From: JARRRD01 sp037381085
GTDB taxonomy: Bacteria; Nitrospirota; Thermodesulfovibrionia; Thermodesulfovibrionales; UBA6898
Assembly: GCA_037381085.1 (NCBI GenBank)
Contig: JARRRD010000006.1
Span: forward strand, 1-64,000
Length of the DNA: 64,000 bases
Direction: 5' to 3'
The notes beneath the pieces were generated by a model, which searched no databases, was not told where the DNA came from, and was given only the letters and a program-made list of their open reading frames with translations. Shown here piece after piece: positions 34,805-43,636 of the stretch. The translations under genes and the position numbers were made by a program. Position 1 is the first letter of the stretch. Every line of letters starts with the position of its first letter.

Positions 34805-36025
34805 TCATACCCCGGGCACACCGCCCTCTTTCTTTCCGTATCGCCTCGCAAAAAGGGCCGCGGCCGAGATGCAGATCACGCCCCCGACGGTCACTGCGTG
34901 CGTCGTTCCTATCCTGTCCGCTACTACACCCATGATTGCGTTTCCTATCGGCACCGTTCCGAGGAAGACAAAAGAATATACGCTCATCACCCGCCCCCTG
35001 AGTTCATCGGGTACGCTCATCTGGATAAAGCTGTTCGCGAGGGCCAGATAGCTCACCATTCCCCAGCCGCCGAGCATTATTATCATGAGAGAGACCCAGA
35101 ATGTCCTGGAAAGGGAAAAGACCAGCAGGGCGGTCGAAAAACAGAGCACGGCCAGGGACATCATCTTCAGCGGGTTCCGTATCCTCGACTTCGCCGCGAT
35201 CCCCACGGCAGCGGCAAGCGCTCCGATCCCCGAGGCCCCCATGAGAAAGCCGTATCCCGTGGCGCCCCTGTGGAAGACCTTTCCGGCGAAGACCGGCAGC
35301 AGGCTGATGTAGGGAAGTCCGACAAGACTGAAGACACCGATCAGGGTGATGACTGACACTATTTCCCTGTTGCCCCTCACAAAGCCTATTCCCTTTATGA
35401 AGTCCTTTATCATGCCTTCCGATTTCACCCTGATCTCTCCCCTGGCCTTCATCTTTGAAAGGGCGAGTATGACCGCTCCGAAGCTGAGGGCGTTCAGGAA
35501 AAAGCAGGCCGGAAGTCCCATATAGGCTATGACCAGGCCTGCTATCATGGGCCCGATTATCCTTGCCCCGTTGAAGGCGGCCGAATTAAGGGCTATGGCA
35601 TTGACGACCTGCCCGCGTCCCACCATCTCCACAAGAAACGATTGTCGTGTGGGAATATCCACGGCATTTATCGAGCCGAGCACCGCAGCCAGCAGTGCAA
35701 CCTGCCAGACGGCGATCACCTTGAGGCTCGTAAGTATCCCCAGCATGAGAGCCGGTACAACGGAAAACGCCTGCGTATAAAGCAGCAGGTTCCGCTTTGG
35801 AAACCTGTCGGCAAGCACGCCGGCCGGAAGAGTGAAGAGCAGTATCGGCAGGGAAGCCGCCGCCGCAACCATGCCCAGATAAAAAGGGGATTTCGTGAGG
35901 CTGTAAACCAGCCATCCCTGGGCAACGGACTGCATCCAGGTGCCCGAAATGGATATTATCTGCCCGAACCAGAAAAGCCTGAAGTCCCTGTAATACAGGG
36001 CTGAAAACCTTCTCGAATCGGTCAT
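34805..36025 (-). CDS. MFS transporter (EntS/MFS_3-like)
   Basis: 406 residues with about 12 transmembrane helices. The N-terminus FSALYYRDFRLFWFGQIISI and SGTWMQSVAQGWLVYSL, the loop ADRFPKRNLLL after helix 2, and DIPTRQSFLVEMV are typical of the enterobactin-exporter-like MFS_3 group. It is divergently transcribed from the metal ABC transporter. The substrate is unknown. Confidence 0.87.
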   Translation of the reverse strand: MTDSRRFSALYYRDFRLFWFGQIISISGTWMQSVAQGWLVYSLTKSPFYLGMVAAAASLPILLFTLPAGVLADRFPKRNLLLYTQAFSVVPALMLGILTSLKVIAVWQVALLAAVLGSINAVDIPTRQSFLVEMVGRGQVVNAIALNSAAFNGARIIGPMIAGLVIAYMGLPACFFLNALSFGAVILALSKMKARGEIRVKSEGMIKDFIKGIGFVRGNREIVSVITLIGVFSLVGLPYISLLPVFAGKVFHRGATGYGFLMGASGIGALAAAVGIAAKSRIRNPLKMMSLAVLCFSTALLVFSLSRTFWVSLMIIMLGGWGMVSYLALANSFIQMSVPDELRGRVMSVYSFVFLGTVPIGNAIMGVVADRIGTTHAVTVGGVICISAAALFARRYGKKEGGVPGV

Positions 36026-36088
36026 CGTCTATTCTGATCCGTCATGACATCTTCCCAACCGTCGGCAATTTGAATTCGCGGGCGGGCA

Positions 36089-36112
36089 TAATATAAACTC
36101 TATCTTATATTA
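36089..36112. promoter_or_regulatory. Operator-like dyad before the metal ABC transporter
   Basis: TAATATAA (36089-36096) and TTATATTA (36105-36112) are perfect 8-bp inverted arms around 8 bases, ending 13 bases before the start codon at 36126 and overlapping any plausible -10. Its position and A/T-rich dyad form fit a Zur, MntR or Fur-type operator. It also lies in the divergent gap shared with the MFS gene. Confidence 0.5.
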
Positions 36113-36125
36113 CTATCGAGCTGAA

Positions 36126-37031
36126 ATGTTAAATTCTAATGTGTTCAGGGCGGCAGCGTGGCGCGCTGCCTTCTTCCTATTTATTGCGATTTCCATAATG
36201 CCGCCTGCGCCGGCTCACGGCTCGGGCGGCAGGTTGAGGGTGGTGGCCAGCATCGCTCCGCTTGCCGACTTCGCCAGGGAGGTTGGAAAAAACAGGGTCG
36301 ATGTCCTGCTCCTTCTGCCCCCCGGCGCCAGCCCACATACCTACGAGCCTGTGCCGAGGACGGTCCGGGAGATCTCGAAGGCAAGGATTTTCATAAAGAT
36401 AGGGGCGGGCCTGGAATTCTGGGCAGACAGGCTGATAGCAGCGGCGGCGAAGGGGATCACCACTGTCAAGTGTTCCGATGGAATAAAACTCCTCAAGGGA
36501 GAAGACCATGATCATGCCATTTCGAACGTCAATCCCCATATCTGGCTCGACCCTGTCATATGCATGAAGATCGTTGAGAAGATCGCAGCAGCCTTTGCGG
36601 CGGCAGATCCGGCGAATGCCGCCTTCTACAGGAAGAATGCGGCTGCCTACGTCTCCAGACTTGCCGCCCTCGACCGGGAGATCTCCAGGACGGTAAAGAC
36701 CTTCCGGACCAGGGACTATGTGACGTTCCACCCGGCGTGGGACTATTTTGCCAGGAGGTACGGGCTGAGGGTGGCAGGGGTGATCGAAGAAGCTCCCGGG
36801 AAAGAGCCGACACCTAAACATGTCCAGCGGATCCTGGACGAGGTCAGAAAGATGAAGACAAAGGTCATATTCGCGGAACCACAGTTCAGCCCGAGGATAG
36901 CCGAGGCCATCGCGCAGGAAGCAGGTGCTCAGGTGCTGATGCTCGATCCCATCGGGGGAGAAAAAGGGAGGGAGACTTACATCGGCCTCATGAAATACGA
37001 TCTTGCCATGATGGAAAGGGCGATGAGATGA
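36126..37031 (+). CDS. Metal ABC transporter substrate-binding protein (ZnuA/TroA-like)
   Basis: 301 residues with a signal peptide (FFLFIAISIMPPAPA). Cluster A-I metal-binding blocks are LPPGASPHTYEPVP, HIWLDP, TFHPAWDYFARRYGL and the acidic ligand in MLDPIGGE. The His-rich loop is very short (GEDHDHA), unlike high-capacity ZnuA. It is translationally coupled to the ATPase gene (ATGA overlap). Zinc or manganese is likely; the sequence does not settle which. Confidence 0.9.
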   Translation: MLNSNVFRAAAWRAAFFLFIAISIMPPAPAHGSGGRLRVVASIAPLADFAREVGKNRVDVLLLLPPGASPHTYEPVPRTVREISKARIFIKIGAGLEFWADRLIAAAAKGITTVKCSDGIKLLKGEDHDHAISNVNPHIWLDPVICMKIVEKIAAAFAAADPANAAFYRKNAAAYVSRLAALDREISRTVKTFRTRDYVTFHPAWDYFARRYGLRVAGVIEEAPGKEPTPKHVQRILDEVRKMKTKVIFAEPQFSPRIAEAIAQEAGAQVLMLDPIGGEKGRETYIGLMKYDLAMMERAMR

Positions 37032-37807
37032 GCAACGCCCTGGAAATAGAACATTTATCGGTCGTAGTGAAGGGAAAAGAGCTCCTCCGCAACATCACCT
37101 TCACTCTTTCCGAAGGGATCTTTCTCGGTATCGTGGGACCCAACGGGGGCGGAAAGACCACGCTCGTCAGGACGATCCTCGGGCTTCTCAAACCTGCGTC
37201 GGGCAGCATAAAGGTCTTCGGACAAAGCCCGGGGGCCGCACTTGCGCGGGGCGGCGTATTCGGTTATCTTCCCCAGCACCAGAACATCGACCCCAATTTC
37301 CCGGCAACGGCACTCGACGTGGTCCTCATGGGAAGATACAGAGCCGCCGGCCTCCTGAAATGGCCCGGCAGGAACGACAGGGAGAAGGCAGAGCAATGCC
37401 TTTCGATCATGGGTGTCGAAGAGCTTCGGAACAGGCAGTACAGTCAGATGTCGGGCGGCCAGCAGCAGAGGGTCTCGATAGCGCGGGCGCTGGCATCCGA
37501 TCCCAGAATACTGGTGCTGGACGAACCGAGTACCGGCATCGATGTGGTCGGCCAGGAGGACTTTTACCACCTGCTCAAAGGGCTCCAGAAAAGGATGAAC
37601 CTGACCATCCTGATGGTCTCGCACGACATCGGAAGCGTCACCTCCTACGTCGACGAGATATCCTGCCTTAACATAAGTCTCCACTACCACGGCAACCCCC
37701 TTGGCGCGCTCGATGAAAAGGTGATGACATCGCTTTACGGCAAGAGTGTGGACCTGCTGGTACATTCCGATGTCTGCGATAAATGCGAGAGGTTGAGGCA
37801 GCAGTGA
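37028..37807 (+). CDS. Metal ABC transporter ATP-binding protein
   Basis: 259 residues: Walker A GPNGGGKTTL, Q-loop LPQHQNIDPNFP, signature MSGGQQQRVSIARAL, Walker B ILVLDEPSTGID and the H-loop His in MVSHDIG. A C-terminal tail HSDVCDKCERLRQQ carries a CxxC pair that could sense metal. It overlaps both neighbours by 4 bp, a tight three-gene operon. Confidence 0.94.
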   Translation: MSNALEIEHLSVVVKGKELLRNITFTLSEGIFLGIVGPNGGGKTTLVRTILGLLKPASGSIKVFGQSPGAALARGGVFGYLPQHQNIDPNFPATALDVVLMGRYRAAGLLKWPGRNDREKAEQCLSIMGVEELRNRQYSQMSGGQQQRVSIARALASDPRILVLDEPSTGIDVVGQEDFYHLLKGLQKRMNLTILMVSHDIGSVTSYVDEISCLNISLHYHGNPLGALDEKVMTSLYGKSVDLLVHSDVCDKCERLRQQ

Positions 37808-38604
37808 TCGAGGTCCTCAGCTCTCCCTTCATGCAGAAGGCCCTCATCGCCGGACTCCTCGTCAGTCTGCTGACGGGCATAATCTCCGCCTTTATAGTTC
37901 TCCGGAAGATGTCCTTCATCGGCGCAGGCATATCCCATGCCGCCTTCGGCGGCGTAGCCATAGGTTTTTTCACCGGCACCAACCCGCTGATAGCGGCGAT
38001 CATCTATTCGATCATCATCGCGCTGGGCATAGAGGTCACCGGCAGAAAGGGAAAGATATCGGAAGACGTAGCCATAGGGATATTCTACTCGGTGTCCATG
38101 GCCCTCGGGATAGCGCTCGTAAGTCTTTCGAAGGCTTACAATGTCGATCTTTTCGGGTATCTCTTCGGGAACATCCTCGCCATAACCGACGGGGATATCC
38201 TGCTCACCGTGGCCGTTTCGATACCGGTGACGGCCCTGATGCTGATATTTCTGAAAGAATTCTTTCTCATCACCTACGACGAAGAACTGGCAAGAGTCAG
38301 CGGAATACGTGTGAAGGCAATGAACGTCCTTTTCCTCGTCGCTCTTTCAGTTTCGATCGTGATATCGATCCGCATCGTGGGCGTCATCCTGGTGGCGGCG
38401 CTGCTCGTTATACCCGGGGCCACCGCCAGGCTCTTTGCAAAAGGCCTGCTTTCGATGATCTTACTTTCCTGTATCGTCGGCGCGGTCTCCGTAATAGCTG
38501 GACTATTCATTTCCTATCAATACGACGTCGCACCCGGGGCGTGCATAGTACTCACGGCGGCGGTGATCTTTTTCATACCGCTCTTTTTGAAAAAATGGTC
38601 CTAA
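37804..38604 (+). CDS. Metal ABC transporter permease (ZnuB-like)
   Basis: 266 residues from GTG 37804, which overlaps the ATPase stop as GTGA. It has about eight hydrophobic helices and the family block RKMSFIGAGISHAAFGGVAI, plus LVIPGATARLFAK. An in-frame ATG at 37783 would extend into the ATPase gene and is less likely. It is the last gene of the transporter operon. Confidence 0.92.
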   Translation: MIEVLSSPFMQKALIAGLLVSLLTGIISAFIVLRKMSFIGAGISHAAFGGVAIGFFTGTNPLIAAIIYSIIIALGIEVTGRKGKISEDVAIGIFYSVSMALGIALVSLSKAYNVDLFGYLFGNILAITDGDILLTVAVSIPVTALMLIFLKEFFLITYDEELARVSGIRVKAMNVLFLVALSVSIVISIRIVGVILVAALLVIPGATARLFAKGLLSMILLSCIVGAVSVIAGLFISYQYDVAPGACIVLTAAVIFFIPLFLKKWS

Positions 38605-38655
38605 TTGGGAGATAATGTAAGAGAGTAAAATGGCTGACATGTCAAAGGAGTGTGT

Positions 38656-39063
38656 ATGACCGACAGGATAAGACCGACCGTCAGTTTCACCATCATCTGC
38701 GATGACGTCCGGCAGGAGATGGGCGGGAAGATCAGTCTCATGGGGCTTTTTGAAAACATCTATGCGACCAAATTCCCGGCCATCCACCCCAGGCTGGCCG
38801 TTGTCACCGAATGGAGCGAGGGGAAAGGGGAGTTCGAGGTGAGAATGAGGCTTATAGCACCTGACCGGAATACGGTGCTGCGCGAGACCTTATCCAGGAT
38901 GAAACTCAACGGCGTTAATTTCAGGCACCGGGACGTCTCCGTTCATCTGAACATAGAATTCAAGGAACCGGGCACCTATTGGATAGAAAACCTGGTCGAC
39001 AACGAACTGATATATTCCATGCCCATCAAAGTCGTCCAGGTAAGAGAACAATCGACTCATTAG
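38656..39063 (+). CDS. Conserved hypothetical protein (DUF6941-like)
   Basis: 135 residues, soluble, beginning MTDRIRPTVSFTIICDDVRQ then GGKISLMGLFENIYA, a pattern I associate tentatively with the DUF6941 family. The rest is a beta-rich domain (VEVRMRLIAPDRNTVL, HLNIEFKEPGTYWIENLVDN, SMPIKVV). GGAG lies five bases before ATG 38656. The function is unknown. It is followed by the DUF1992 gene. Confidence 0.75.
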   Translation: MTDRIRPTVSFTIICDDVRQEMGGKISLMGLFENIYATKFPAIHPRLAVVTEWSEGKGEFEVRMRLIAPDRNTVLRETLSRMKLNGVNFRHRDVSVHLNIEFKEPGTYWIENLVDNELIYSMPIKVVQVREQSTH

Positions 39064-39110
39064 GATGCACCCGCCTCTGAATTCGACGGCGGGACCGGAG
39101 GTCATGGCAC

Positions 39111-39479
39111 GTGGACATATTTCTCAAGATTGCTGAACAGAGGATAAGGGAGGCTGCCGAGAACGGCGAATTCGACAATCTTGAAGGCATTGGCAGGCCG
39201 TTGCAGTTTGAGGACGAGACGTGGATACCGGAAGACCTTCGCGCAGGCTACCGGATATTGAAGAACTCGGGATGCATCCCGCCGGAACTTGAACTCAGAA
39301 AAGAAGTTCTGTCCCTTCGCGATCTGATAGACACCATTGACGAAGACAGGGAGCGACTGAGGAAGATCCGGGAACTCAACTTCAAGTTGCTCAAACTGAA
39401 CGAGCTGAGAAAGAAGCCTTTTTGCCTGGACAAATTTCCCGAATACGAAGAAAAACTTTACAGGAAGGCAACCGGTTAG
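39111..39479 (+). CDS. DUF1992 / DnaJC28-like protein
   Basis: 122 residues from GTG 39111. The N-terminus AEQRIREAAENGEFDNLEGI, then GRPL, PEDLRAGYRILKNSGCIPPE and LELRKEVLSLRDLI, matches the DUF1992 (DnaJ homologue subfamily C member 28) domain without any J domain. It is helical with a coiled-coil centre. GGAGG is about nine bases upstream of the GTG. No experimental function is known to me. Confidence 0.85.
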   Translation: MDIFLKIAEQRIREAAENGEFDNLEGIGRPLQFEDETWIPEDLRAGYRILKNSGCIPPELELRKEVLSLRDLIDTIDEDRERLRKIRELNFKLLKLNELRKKPFCLDKFPEYEEKLYRKATG

Positions 39480-39531
39480 CAATACCGGAAGTACCAGGCT
39501 GCAAGGACTGCAGGGTATTAATCATTTGGTT

Positions 39532-39605
39532 GTCATTCCCGCAGTCTTTAGGCGGGAATCCACTTTCAAGACACATGGATGCCCGACTACAACCTCGGGC
39601 ATGAC
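39532..39605. repeat. Second GTCATTCCCGC element
   Basis: It opens GTCATTCCCGC (39532-39542), contains GGCGGGAATCC pairing with the opening, and ends CGGGCATGAC (39596-39605), giving GTCAT/ATGAC ends like the 5710 element. It lies between DUF1992 and tRNA-Ser. Confidence 0.6.
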
Positions 39606-39707
39606 GAAAAAAGTGATTTTCATGATCATTTGTGGGTCCGGCCCATTTCGAATCCGGGGCAGTAGTCGGGAATTCAAATAGAGTGGTTTAGTCCTGCGGT
39701 CAAATGA

Positions 39708-39797
39708 TGGCGGAGAGGCAGGGATTCGAACCCTGGGTGGAGTTGCCCCCACAACGATTTTCGAGACCGTCCCATTCAACCGCTCTGGCACCTCTCC
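39708..39797 (-). tRNA. tRNA-Ser(CGA)
   Basis: The reverse strand folds as a class II tRNA of 90 nt with encoded CCA. The acceptor is GGAGAGG/CCTCTCC with discriminator G; the anticodon stem ACGGT/ATCGT encloses loop CTCGAAA (anticodon CGA); a long variable arm GTGGGGGCAACTCCAC follows; and the T-loop is GGTTCGAATCC. Confidence 0.95.
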
Positions 39798-39844
39798 GAA
39801 CCCGGTTATTATAATTCAGCAACTTATCCATTAACAACCTGACG

Positions 39845-40306
39845 TTATCTTCTTTCCCGGAAGAAGTCCCTGAGAAGCGCAGCACATTCCTCCTCAAGAA
39901 CGCCTGAGATGACTTCCACCTGGTGGTTCAGCCGCTTGTCATTCAGGATATTATATAGACTGTCGACCCCGCCGGCCTTTACGTCCCTGCAGCCGTAAAC
40001 AAGTCTGGAGACCCTTGCATTTATGATAGCTCCCGCGCACATGATGCACGGCTCCTTGGTAACGTAGAGTGTTGCCCCTGTGAGCCTCCAGCCGTCGGAC
40101 TTTTCGGCCCCCACACGCAAGGCAAGGATCTCTGCGTGAGCGGAGGGGTCCTTGAGAATCTCCCTCAGGTTATAAGCGCCGCTCAGCACTTCGCCGTCTC
40201 TCACAAGCAGGGCGCCGACGGGGACTTCTCCCGCCCTGCCGGCACGGGACGCCTCTTTCAGCGCCAGCCTCATGAAACGGACATCTTCCTCTCTCACTTC
40301 AAGCAT
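39845..40306 (-). CDS. tadA: tRNA-specific adenosine deaminase
   Basis: Deaminates A34 to inosine in tRNA-Arg(ACG). 153 residues with the zinc-binding catalytic motifs HAEILAL and PCIMCAGAI, the proton-shuttle Glu in HAE, RVSRLVYGCRDVKAGGVDSL and NHQVEVISGVLEEECAALL. Standard length. Confidence 0.94.
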   Translation of the reverse strand: MLEVREEDVRFMRLALKEASRAGRAGEVPVGALLVRDGEVLSGAYNLREILKDPSAHAEILALRVGAEKSDGWRLTGATLYVTKEPCIMCAGAIINARVSRLVYGCRDVKAGGVDSLYNILNDKRLNHQVEVISGVLEEECAALLRDFFRERR

Positions 40307-40342
40307 AGGCAGTCGATATTATAGCATCCGGACCGGTCCACA

Positions 40343-41437
40343 TTATTCATAAACTTTCAGACGCAGAATCGCAGCACAAGGCGGAATAAAGGTCCCGAGC
40401 GGTTTCTTTTGCCGACCTGCCTGCCGGCAGGCAGGTAGTCCTACAGTGTGTATAGAGAAAATAGAGGGGCAAAAGCCCGCCCTCCGGCACTCCTCCAGCA
40501 CTGTTTCCACCCGCAATGTTTCGAGACATTCTGCCTTGCCGCATCTCCGGTAGGCCTCCTCTTCGCAGGGAGCACAGGGGTAAGCGGAACGCACTATCCT
40601 GACATTGCCGCAGAGCGGTTTCCATATCTCGTGGTCCGTCGGCCCGAATATCGCAACTGCGGGCACGCCAAGAGCAGATGCAAGGTGGGTAATTCCCGAA
40701 TCGTTGCCGATATAAAGCGCCGCTTTTTTCAACACCGAAATGACCTCAGAGACAGGCATGTTCTCTATTATTTCGGCAGAGATCCCCTTTTCCGAGATGA
40801 ATTTGTTCACCGTCTCATATTCTCCGCGGTCTTCGGCAGGACCCAATATGACAACAAGAGAAAAATCGCCTTCCCGGTTCAACTCCTCCATCAACCTCAA
40901 ATAATTGTGAAGAGGCCAGCATTTCTTCTTCCCCCCGCTTCCCGGATGGACCGCGATAACGGTAGGACCTGCCGGCGAGGACGGATCGCTGCCGGCACCG
41001 AGGATCGGGAAACCACCTCCCTGGTCGACGCCCAGCCCGGCCAGTTGTTCCAGCTGATACCGCGGGACATGCATCCTCATGCCCGGAGGAGGAAAAGCGC
41101 GAATATAGTGACAATGCGGGATGTGGCGGCGCAGGTTGTCGAGAAAGACGTCATCGCGGCTCCGCATGAAAACAAAGGCGCCGTCGAACCCGTCCAGGAA
41201 CGACTTCAGATCACGGCTGTAGCGGTCCAGGTCGCCGAAGAGAGAACCGAAGGTCCCTTTCTCATTGGAAGTCACCCCGTCGGCGAGACCTTTTTCGAGG
41301 ATAAAACCCGACATGTCCGCGCGGCAGATCAGATGGAGGCTGACTCCGCCGCCATGCTTCTTTATCGCGTAAACAGCCGGAAGAGAAAGTATGAGGTCTC
41401 CCAGCGCCCCCTGGTGCCACACAAGTATCTTTTCCAT
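40343..41437 (-). CDS. Glycosyltransferase family 9 (heptosyltransferase-like)
   Basis: 364 residues. GT9 signatures are HQGALGDLILSLPAVYAIKK, IAVHPGSGGKKKCWP, YIGNDSGITHLASALGVPAV and IFGPTDHEIWKP. It resembles WaaF/WaaC-type lipopolysaccharide heptosyltransferases, but the acceptor is unknown. The last 40 or so residues (after LEECRRAGFCPS) run through a genomic repeat translated as LPACRQAGRQ and are probably not part of the ancestral protein, so the native end may have been lost or extended. Confidence 0.85.
   Translation of the reverse strand: MEKILVWHQGALGDLILSLPAVYAIKKHGGGVSLHLICRADMSGFILEKGLADGVTSNEKGTFGSLFGDLDRYSRDLKSFLDGFDGAFVFMRSRDDVFLDNLRRHIPHCHYIRAFPPPGMRMHVPRYQLEQLAGLGVDQGGGFPILGAGSDPSSPAGPTVIAVHPGSGGKKKCWPLHNYLRLMEELNREGDFSLVVILGPAEDRGEYETVNKFISEKGISAEIIENMPVSEVISVLKKAALYIGNDSGITHLASALGVPAVAIFGPTDHEIWKPLCGNVRIVRSAYPCAPCEEEAYRRCGKAECLETLRVETVLEECRRAGFCPSIFSIHTVGLPACRQAGRQKKPLGTFIPPCAAILRLKVYE
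40415..40436. repeat. 22-bp perfect palindrome inside the GT9 3' end
   Basis: Positions 40415-40436 form a perfect 11+11 palindrome built on CCTGCCGGCAGG. Its core, 40420-40435, is identical to 5733-5748 within the interspersed element. Here it sits in the coding frame near the 3' end of the glycosyltransferase. Confidence 0.7.
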
Positions 41438-41499
41438 ATTTATGCCTTAGTCCGTTAGCAGGTTAATTCTGTACAAGATAACATGAAACATTGTAGTAG

Positions 41500-41521
41500 T
41501 TCACCGCGTCTCTGCGGTTAA
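41500..41521. repeat. Possible inverted copy of the CACCGCAGAG repeat
   Basis: TTCACCGCGTCTCTGCGGTT, read on the minus strand as AACCGCAGAGACGCGGTGAA, resembles the TTTCACCACAGAG family at 12278 and 34761. It lies between nadA and the glycosyltransferase. Confidence 0.35.
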
Positions 41522-41585
41522 ATGAATCTTGGGTACGGCTTTGCACAGCAGGGTCATCTATCGCAGGGAACTACCGGGAGAACAG

Positions 41586-42572
41586 TTACTTTACGGCAAG
41601 CATCCGGTCGAGGGCCTTCTTTGCCGGTATCCTTATGTGTTCGGGCACCCTGATCTCATACGTATTTTCCCTGAATGCCCGGATGATGCTCTTCAATGTC
41701 GTTCTCTTCATATTGGGACAGACCATGTCCTTCCTCAGGGCAAAAAACGCCTTGTCCGGGTTTTCCTGTCTCAACCTGTGCATAAGCCCTGTCTCCGTAC
41801 CGACTATAAATTCCATTGCGGTGGAAGACCTTGCGAAGCGGAGCATGCCTGACGTGCTGGTAACATGATCCGCGAGGTCGAGCACTTCGGGCCTGCATTC
41901 CGGATGGGCAAGTACAAGGGCGCCGGGATGGGCCGACCGCGCCTTCCTGACATCATCGGCGGTCACTCTTTCATGTACGTTGCAATACCCGTCCCAGGCA
42001 ATGACCTGCTTACGGGTATTCCTGGCGGCCCACATCGAAAGGTTCTTGTCGGGTATGCATATCACCTTATCACCGGGCAGGGACTCAATCACCTTGACCA
42101 CATTGGCTGAAGTGCAGCATATATCGCTCTCGGCCTTGACTTCGGCGGTCGTGTTGACATACGCGACAACCGGTACGCCCGGGTACTGCCTCCTTATGTC
42201 CCTGAGCGTAAACTCCGGCGGATAGACGAAGGCGGGCGGATTCTCGAAGCCCGGGAAACTGGTAAACACCGGCCTCGGGGAGTCAACCCGTATCATGTCC
42301 GCCATGGGACAGCCGGCCTCTATCTCCGGAAGCAGCACCGTCTTGTCGGGCGAGAGGATAGATGCGCTTTCGGCCATGAAATTGACGCCACAGAAAACAA
42401 TCATCTTGCAGTCGATTGTCGCCGCCGTTCTCGACAGTTCGAGGGAGTCGCCGACAAAATCGGCAATATCCTGGACCTCGCTGCGCTGGTAGTTGTGCGC
42501 CAGGATGATCGCGCGTTTCTGTCCCTTCAGCTCCAGAATCTCTTTCTGAAGATCTCCTGTATCAGCGGACAT
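41586..42572 (-). CDS. nadA: Quinolinate synthase
   Basis: 4Fe-4S enzyme condensing iminoaspartate and dihydroxyacetone phosphate. 328 residues with LAHNYQRSEVQDIADFVGDS, VFCGVNFMAESASIL, CCTSANVV and LAHPECRPEVLDLADHVTST. The three cluster cysteines are in FCGV, CCTS and HPEC. Between AGCPMADMI and YPGVPVVAYVN there is an extra stretch of about 20 residues (DSPRPVFTSFPGFENPPAF region) that I do not expect in typical NadA. It abuts the lytic transglycosylase stop-to-start. Confidence 0.94.
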   Translation of the reverse strand: MSADTGDLQKEILELKGQKRAIILAHNYQRSEVQDIADFVGDSLELSRTAATIDCKMIVFCGVNFMAESASILSPDKTVLLPEIEAGCPMADMIRVDSPRPVFTSFPGFENPPAFVYPPEFTLRDIRRQYPGVPVVAYVNTTAEVKAESDICCTSANVVKVIESLPGDKVICIPDKNLSMWAARNTRKQVIAWDGYCNVHERVTADDVRKARSAHPGALVLAHPECRPEVLDLADHVTSTSGMLRFARSSTAMEFIVGTETGLMHRLRQENPDKAFFALRKDMVCPNMKRTTLKSIIRAFRENTYEIRVPEHIRIPAKKALDRMLAVK

Positions 42573-43292
42573 CTAAAACCTTGTTCTGTCCGCTATTGCC
42601 AAAGATGAATTGGTAAAAAGGGTTGTGCCGTCGGCAAGCACCACCTTGTAGATAGGCATAGGACCTGATCCTGTCTTCCTTCCGAAACCTGAACTGGTGC
42701 TCCTCTTACCCCTGTAAAGGGAAAGTACTCTCTTTACGTATTGCCTCGTCTCACGTATCGGCGGCACGCCGCCGTATTTCTCCACTGCCGACGGCCCTGC
42801 GTTATAGGCGGCCAGCGCCAGCGTCAGATCGCCGTCGAATCTTTCCAGGAGATACTTCAGATATCTGGTTCCTCCCTCAATATTTTCCTCCGGGTCAAAG
42901 GGATGAGCGACATTCATGTCGTCAGCCGTTGACGGCATTAGCTGCATCAAACCCATGGCGCCTTTTTTGGACACGGCGCTCCGGTCCCCGTTGGACTCCG
43001 TCCTTATGACCGCCCTGATGAGTCCCGGCTCCAGATCGTACTTGGATGCAACCCTGCTGACGTAATCCGAGTAGTCATAGGCCCTGACGGGAGACTCGTG
43101 CCGGACCCTCATTACCTGAGTCTCCGCAGCGTCCGTCCTGACCACTTCGCTCTTATTTACCATAGGTGCGTCCGAATAGCAGACAACGCCGTTTTTGTCT
43201 ACATACCTGTAAACGACCGAAAAGGCAGGAGATGCCAGGATAAGCACAAAAAATACCGAAAGGGCTGTTTTCAGCATAAAAAATGTTAACAT
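42573..43292 (-). CDS. Lytic transglycosylase (SLT) with DUF4124 module
   Basis: Periplasmic peptidoglycan hydrolase, 239 residues. Signal peptide at 6-25, then a DUF4124-like segment VVYRYVDKNGVVCYSDAP, then an SLT domain (about 75-190) with the catalytic Glu in IRTESNGDRSAVSKKGAMGL, MQLMPST, IEGGTRYLKYLL and ALAAYNAGPSAVEKYGGVPP. Start ATG 43292 has AGGA upstream; ATG 43277 is an alternative. Confidence 0.9.
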   Translation of the reverse strand: MLTFFMLKTALSVFFVLILASPAFSVVYRYVDKNGVVCYSDAPMVNKSEVVRTDAAETQVMRVRHESPVRAYDYSDYVSRVASKYDLEPGLIRAVIRTESNGDRSAVSKKGAMGLMQLMPSTADDMNVAHPFDPEENIEGGTRYLKYLLERFDGDLTLALAAYNAGPSAVEKYGGVPPIRETRQYVKRVLSLYRGKRSTSSGFGRKTGSGPMPIYKVVLADGTTLFTNSSLAIADRTRF

Positions 43293-43466
43293 TTACGGTC
43301 CTGACTGTCAATATTTACGGACCCATTTTGCCTGATGTCGCGCAGGGTCCAGGCCGATGACTTCCCTTTTAAAGAGTAAGGTTTACACCCCGGGAATCAG
43401 GTAGTTAGAAGTGTGCAGACATTGTATTTGACAAATCGCACCGGCATATAGTATAAAAATATCTTC

Positions 43467-43542
43467 GGGCGGATAGCTCAGCTGGGAGAGCACAGCCCTT
43501 ACAAGGCTGGGGTCACAGATTCGATCCCTGTTCCGCCTACCA
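43467..43542 (+). tRNA. tRNA-Val(UAC)
   Basis: 76 nt with encoded CCA. Acceptor GGGCGGA/TCCGCCT (first pair G-U), D-arm AGCTCAGCTGGGAGAGC, anticodon stem CAGCC/GGCTG with loop CTTACAA (anticodon TAC), and T-arm ACAGATTCGATCCCTGT. Confidence 0.95.
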
Positions 43543-43636
43543 TTAACTGCCGGTCGATAGTTGATGTGATAAGCGATCAGTGCCCGGGCTGATGGCTTTC
43601 AGATGTTTAAACACCGTTTTTTGCTCATATTTCGCG

